NCBI GenBank assembly: GCA_026686845.1
Contig: JAIVEN010000021.1
Span: forward strand, 21,718,001 to 21,782,000
DNA length: 64,000 bases
Direction: 5' to 3'
Source of the DNA: Adenanthera pavonina
Taxonomy: Eukaryota > Streptophyta > Magnoliopsida > Fabales > Fabaceae
The position numbers and the translations under genes are program-made. Positions 59,451 to 64,000 of this stretch are shown piece after piece. The stretch's first letter is position 1; each line of letters opens with the position of its first letter. The notes beneath the pieces were generated by a model. It saw nothing but the letters and a program-made list of their open reading frames with translations. It did no database searches and had not been told where the DNA came from.

Positions 59451-61104
59451 TATTGAATCAAGTATTTTGATGATTCCAAACCAACCTTCAAGAGCTTGGA
59501 GAGAAAATATCAAAGGTGCACAAAAGATCTCAAGTGAAGAAATTCAAGAAAAACCAGCACAAGAATAGATGTAGAATCTCTAATAGTGTTTAAATTGAGT
59601 AAAAGACTTTGAATTGGCAAAAAGATGTTTTAAAACTATGATTCTATGTTAATTCATGGAATATTTGAAAAATACCCATCAACAGACAAAGTTTGAAACG
59701 TTAATACTGATTTGTTTTTTTGAAAATTTGAACTTTGGCTTTAGAAATTCGAAATTTGAATTGAAAATGAACAAGTCTGAAAAGAGCCTTCTTTGACAGA
59801 TAAACTTTGACTGCAAAAATTCAAACTTTGAAACAAGTCTGATAAGAACCTTCTCTGATAGACGAACTTCAGCTTTTGAAAATTTGAATTTTTGACAAAA
59901 CACAATTCATGAAAAATGAAAAATTCGTCTGAGGATATGTCAAAGTTTATCTGAAACAAAGTTTAAAAAGAGTTCCAAGATAGCCCACTGACAAACGAAC
60001 TTTGATATTGAAAATTCAAATTTCAGAAACAAAGCTTGCAAGTCTGTTACGACAATCTGTTGTCATACGAATATTGGTATTTAGAAATTCGAATTTTGAA
60101 CTAAGTCTGATAAGAGTTCTCTCTGATAGATGAACTTTGAATCTTGAAAATTCGAATTTTGAAAAAATAAACTATTGTGTCTGATTGAGTTGCCCACTGA
60201 CAGACAAATTTTGGACACCAAAATTTGAACTTCGGAGGCACTGTAGCAATATGAGACTACTGTTCACACTTTTAAGAAGAAATTTTAACTTGAAAATTCG
60301 TATGTTCCAACACAAAAACTTCTCAATGATGAAAATTTGAATTTTGCTTTACAACAGACGAACTTTGAAATTTAACGTTGAAGTCTTTAGCTTTTGGTCT
60401 CTGTGAAATTCGTCTGTTGACCAACCAAAATTCGAACTTTGAATGTCAGAAGCATTAAATGCGGTTGGTGAACAGATAGTTTTTCAGAGTAACCCTTGGG
60501 TAACTTCTCCAATGGATAGATTTTGTCTCTAACGTATAGTTAAAACCTAAATCTATAAATATAACATCATTTGAAGTTGTGGATAATGATTTTAACATTG
60601 TATATATTGAAAACTCTGTCAAATTCTCAACTCAAAGTCTTTTACTCTCATACTTCATTCTTCTGCACTTAAACCTTCATATACACTCTAAATTAAGGAG
60701 TTCTTTCTTTGTAATCAATCTGATCTTCATCTGGAAGAAAGATTTTCTTATGAGGGAATATCACAAGGGATTTGGGAAGCATTTGGCTAGAGTGTAGAAA
60801 GAGAACTTGTAAGCTCTAAGAACAGAGCATCAAAGCTGTACTGAGGCAATTGCAAGAAGCTCACTGAATTCTTGCTGGATAGTTGAAAATCTCAAGTAGT
60901 TGCTTGGGGACTGGACGTAGGTCAAGATAGGGAAACCAAATCAGGATAAACATATATGTCAATCCTTCTCCTTACTGCTCTTACATTGCTATTATATTGT
61001 ACTCTGTTTTACAGTTTTGTTTGTCTTCATTATACGCTTGACTTTTGCAGAAAATTTTAATCTTCCTAATTCACCCTCTTCTTGGGAAGCCAGCTTATCT
61101 AACA
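59451..61104 (+). mobile_element. Solo LTR, Ty1/copia SIRE-like
   Basis: 1654 bp, starts TATTGAATCAAG (TG decayed to TA) and ends TTATCTAACA. Perfect 5-bp duplications AAATA flank it (59446-59450 and 61105-61109). The neighbouring repeat unit at 62055 shows the empty site, 'GGGAGAAAAATACTGTTTTT'. Its ends match those of the LTR at 872-2700 in both start ('GTATTTTGATGATTCCAAA') and end ('CTTGGGAAGCCAG'). It contains its own array of palindromic repeats (59690-60440). Confidence 0.9.
59690..60440. repeat. Array of AAAATTCGAATTTT-type palindromes in the solo LTR
   Basis: About eight diverged units, each with a block 'GACAGACGAACTTTGA' followed by a palindrome such as AAAATTCGAATTTTGA (for example near 60137). 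Unit marks lie near 59790, 59853, 59985, 60057, 60120, 60195, 60352 and 60414, so spacings are mainly 62-75 bp or about twice that. The sequence is unrelated to the GGTTAT array, but the architecture is alike. Confidence 0.7.
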
Positions 61105-62579
61105 AAATACTGTTTTTGTATTGCATGTAAATTAGAGAGAAAAATTTGTAAGTGTTGGTTGCTTTTGCATCATTCTTGCTGTCATTTTGTTGTAAAAAAC
61201 ATAGGATAAAAATGCTGTTTTTATGTTAGACGAAAATTAGGGAGAAAATCAATGGATATTAAGTAGATTGGTGTGACAAATTTTATTGTTTTAGTTGGCA
61301 ACATGTATATCAATAAGTGTAATTCATTCCTTATTTTGTAGGGACCATTGGTAGTTGATGGATATTTTCCCTCGACAAAATGTTGTCACTTGGATCTACT
61401 ATGTATGGAATGAGTCGAAAGACAAATTTAAGGATATGATTGAAACGTAAGTGTGTTTGTGTAAGATTTTGCTTTGTGATTTTTTTTAGTCTATAATATA
61501 ATTCCTTGCATGGATTTGACCTTAGTGCTTTAAATACTTACCATGTCAAGAAAGGTAAGCACCAAACTATGATGCAAAATGTCATATGGGTGTACCCAAA
61601 GGTAAGTAGTTTGAATCTGAGCTCTCTATGGAACAATATTTTCCCGTTTTTTTTTATTTTGGTCATTCTTTATTCATGTGTAGTTTCGAAACAAAAGGGA
61701 AACACATAGTATAGTTACTATGCCATGAAAAATATGTTTGATGTTATCTCCTTAGACATTGTTGGTTCATTCAAAGAGTTCATTACTTTTACTACTATTT
61801 CATTTTGTTCCTTTGCGAGTTATTCATGTTTTGATGGGCTTTGAACTTGTAGAAATTTAACAATACCAAACCATTTTCTGAAGAGGAAATTAAAGACATT
61901 TGGATCATTGGATAAAATATTTTCTTGAGGCCAGCTCACAGTAACGGTTAAGTTATAAATTCAACTAGTATCATCCTTGCTATCATTTTTCTTGTTGCTT
62001 GGAATGTTGGCTATTTTTGCATCATTCTCGTTGTCATTTTTCTATCAAAAACATGGGAGAAAAATACTGTTTTTGTATTGGACACAAATTAGAGATAAAA
62101 GTTTAGCAGTGTTGGTCATTTTTGTATCATTCTTGCTGTCATTTTTCTATCAAAAACATGGGAGAAAAATACTATTTTGTGTTAGAAGAAAATTAGGGAG
62201 AAAATCAATGGATAGTAAGTATGTTGGTGTGACAAATTTTGTTGTTTTAGTTGGCAACATGTATATCAATAAGTCTAATTTATTCCTTATTTTGTAGGGA
62301 CCATTGATAGTTGATGGATATTTGCCCTTAAAAAAATGCTGTCACTTAGTTCTGCTCTATATGGAATGAGTCGGAAAACAAATTTAAGGACATGATTGAG
62401 ACGTAAGTGTGTTTGTGTAAGATTTTGCTTTGTGATTTTTTTAGTCTATAATATAATTCCTTACATCTATTTGATCTTGGAGCTTTAGCTACTTACCATG
62501 TCATGAAAGGTAAGCGCCAAACTATGATGCAGAATGTCACATGGGTGTACCCAAAGGTAAGTAGTTTGAATCCAAGCTC

Positions 62580-64000
62580 TGTAACATCCTATCTTCAAAC
62601 ACCTCCATACAAGAGCAAAAACTTTAAAATCCAACTAAATGCAACCCAAACAACTCAAAACAACTTCCCAAAACTTCAAAACAACGGAAATGAACTAAAC
62701 AACACCAAAAATTGGGCTGGGACCGCGGCTGCTATAGTATCGTTGTAGCTCTGGCCTAACAACTTCCAATTACCACCAAAGGCAAATGGTGACTCAAAGA
62801 CCATTCATACAGATCCAAAACCCCAAAACCAACTTGTCCTAAGAGATTTCACCTCAAAGGAACCACTCCTTTGAGATTTGACCCCATTGAACCCCAACTT
62901 GACAAAACGGGCTATAGGCCCTAAAACACACTAGTGAGGCCCAAATCCACTTTGGGCTCACAAACACCACCATATTGACTTCTCAACTTCCAAAACCATG
63001 AAGACACCACAATACAACACATTTTCACATATATAACCATACAAACATCCATCCGTAATGATCTTTACAATGTCATACATTCAATACAAAACCTTCTATC
63101 CTACTTGGCACGAGATACATTATCCAAATTACACATAAACTACATAGACCCAATATCCCCACGTCCGATGCTACTCACGCGTCTTCTCAGGACTAGTGCT
63201 AGAACAGTCACTTGAAAGGTTAATTCATGGGAGAGGAGTGTGAGACAATGTCTCAATAACCGGAAACAACCACACACACATATACACACACACACTTATC
63301 TCATACAACTCATAAATGCAATGTGAAATGAATGGAATACATGTCTCTCTGGCACACAACTAGAACCACGGGCTGTAGTCATAACAGGACATTTCATATA
63401 GGTAATTCCCTTCTAATAGTCGGTGAAGATTGATTCTAAGACATCACCAAGCTCACATCCCATTAGTACACCCAGCCAAAGGTAACACTAATGTTCGGAC
63501 GGTGGCTCTCCTTCCCCTTTCCTACCACAAATTAGCAGCGATTTAGGGAAGGTGCAGTCCACTGTGCGTCTTTCCCCTCCTGGCCATAGGAGGTGATTTA
63601 GCCGCAAGGATCCTATCCTTATCCTCCCTAACATATATCATCATATATCATATCATCATCACCACCCAATCCACCATATATCACAATCTCACAATGTCAT
63701 GTGGTGATGCTCATGTATCATCATATAATCATCATTATTATATCACAATGCCATGTATGCATCATGTTATGTCATGTTAATATCATCATCATAATTATCA
63801 TAGTCATCATCTAGCTGTGTGCATACCACGATATATAGAAAATAGTACACACAAACATATCTATCTCGTGATATGAAAGAAACATGTATATATACATAAA
63901 TATACATACTATCATACCATACAAACAATACAATACAAACAAACACCCAATTACCTCAAGTGTTAATACCACACACGCGGATTCCACGAACTTTTCGAGT
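62580..64000. mobile_element. LTR, TGTAACA family, copy D, partial (window end)
   Basis: Starts TGTAACATCC at 62580, immediately after the point where CACTA unit 3 stops matching unit 2, which marks an insertion (5-bp flank AGCTC at 62575-62579). Related to copy C by the blocks at 62878 ('TTGACCCCATTGAACCCCAA') and 63470 ('ACACCCAGCCAAAGG', compare 48717). Hairpin TGAGAC...GTCTCA at 63241-63255. It is not known whether this is a solo LTR or the start of a full element. Confidence 0.7.

Larger units (their letters stand above)
58741..62579 (+). repeat. Threefold tandem repeat, ~930-955 bp, in the CACTA body
   Basis: Units begin with 'TTCCTTATTTTGTAGGGACC' type sequence at 58741, 61328 and 62283. 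The first interval is 2587 bp; subtracting the 1654-bp solo LTR and its 5-bp duplication leaves 928 bp, against 955 bp for the second. Each unit has short coding-like blocks with splice-like borders (…TTTTGTAG/GGACCATTG…; ATGATTGAGAC/GTAAGTG), such as MSRKTN or WNESKDKFKDMIE. A ~105-bp sub-repeat ('TTTCTATCAAAAACATGGGAG') is duplicated inside unit 2. The third unit is cut at 62579. Confidence 0.8.
54821..64000 (+). mobile_element. CACTA (En/Spm) transposon, 5' end and body; runs off the window
   Basis: The left end reads TACTAGTGGAAAAAAC, a one-base change from the CACTA terminal motif, and it begins precisely where the copia linker similarity breaks off. The body carries a TNP2-type transposase remnant (57270-58660) and a threefold repeat. 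It is itself interrupted by a solo copia LTR (59451-61104) and by an LTR starting at 62580. The right end is not in the window. The first 2.4 kb (54900-57240) has no recognised coding sequence; a 106-codon minus-strand frame at 55166-55486 has no family match. Confidence 0.7.

Noticed and set aside
62503..62748. 81-codon plus-strand frame
   Set aside because: It runs across the junction between CACTA repeat unit 3 and LTR D, so it is a chance fusion.

Overview
This is nuclear DNA of a flowering plant, most likely a eudicot. The evidence is split genes with GT-AG introns, plant-specific protein families (a PBL27-type receptor-like cytoplasmic kinase, a CC-type glutaredoxin and a CHR11/CHR17-type ISWI ATPase), AT-rich intergenic DNA, and nested plant transposable elements. 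The species cannot be named from the sequence.

Layout. 1-2700: the 5' end of a Ty1/copia element on the minus strand (gag, primer-binding site and an 1829-bp LTR holding an array of palindromes). 2700-4053: a minisatellite and the RNase H end of a LINE-like element. 4369-12644: a complete 25-exon ISWI chromatin remodeller on the plus strand, with a SINE-like insert in intron 7. 12645-15821: an intergenic gap between convergent genes, with MITEs. 15822-22792: a complete five-exon PBL27-like kinase on the minus strand, whose third intron (4.2 kb) is swollen by inserted DNA. 23.4-28.9 kb: a nearly intact PIF/Harbinger transposon core (Myb/SANT-like ORF1 and DDE transposase ORF2) with MITEs on both sides. 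28.9-37.6 kb: a very AT-rich gene desert with fold-back elements. 37878-38216: a CC-type glutaredoxin with an altered active site and a missing C-terminal tail, behind clear TATA boxes.

38.3-64.0 kb is a nest of transposable elements. It holds a degenerate repeat array; LTRs of a TGTAACA...TTACA family, two of them solo LTRs with perfect 5-bp target-site duplications (40285-43213 and 47496-50235); a broken minus-strand copia element (integrase, linker and RT pieces, with the linker present three times); a broken hAT transposase; and a CACTA (En/Spm) element starting at 54821 that carries a broken TNP2 transposase and a threefold ~0.95-kb repeat. A third solo LTR (59451-61104, TSD AAATA) sits inside the CACTA element. 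A further LTR begins at 62580 and leaves the window.

The three host genes act separately: nucleosome spacing (ISWI), immune or receptor signalling at the plasma membrane (PBL27-like kinase), and redox/transcriptional co-regulation (glutaredoxin). Nothing suggests they are co-regulated. The most interesting points are the palindrome arrays in the copia LTRs, a hairpin with a changing stem shared by four divergent LTRs, the Tyr-substituted and tail-less glutaredoxin, and the Harbinger element broken only by two small visible lesions.
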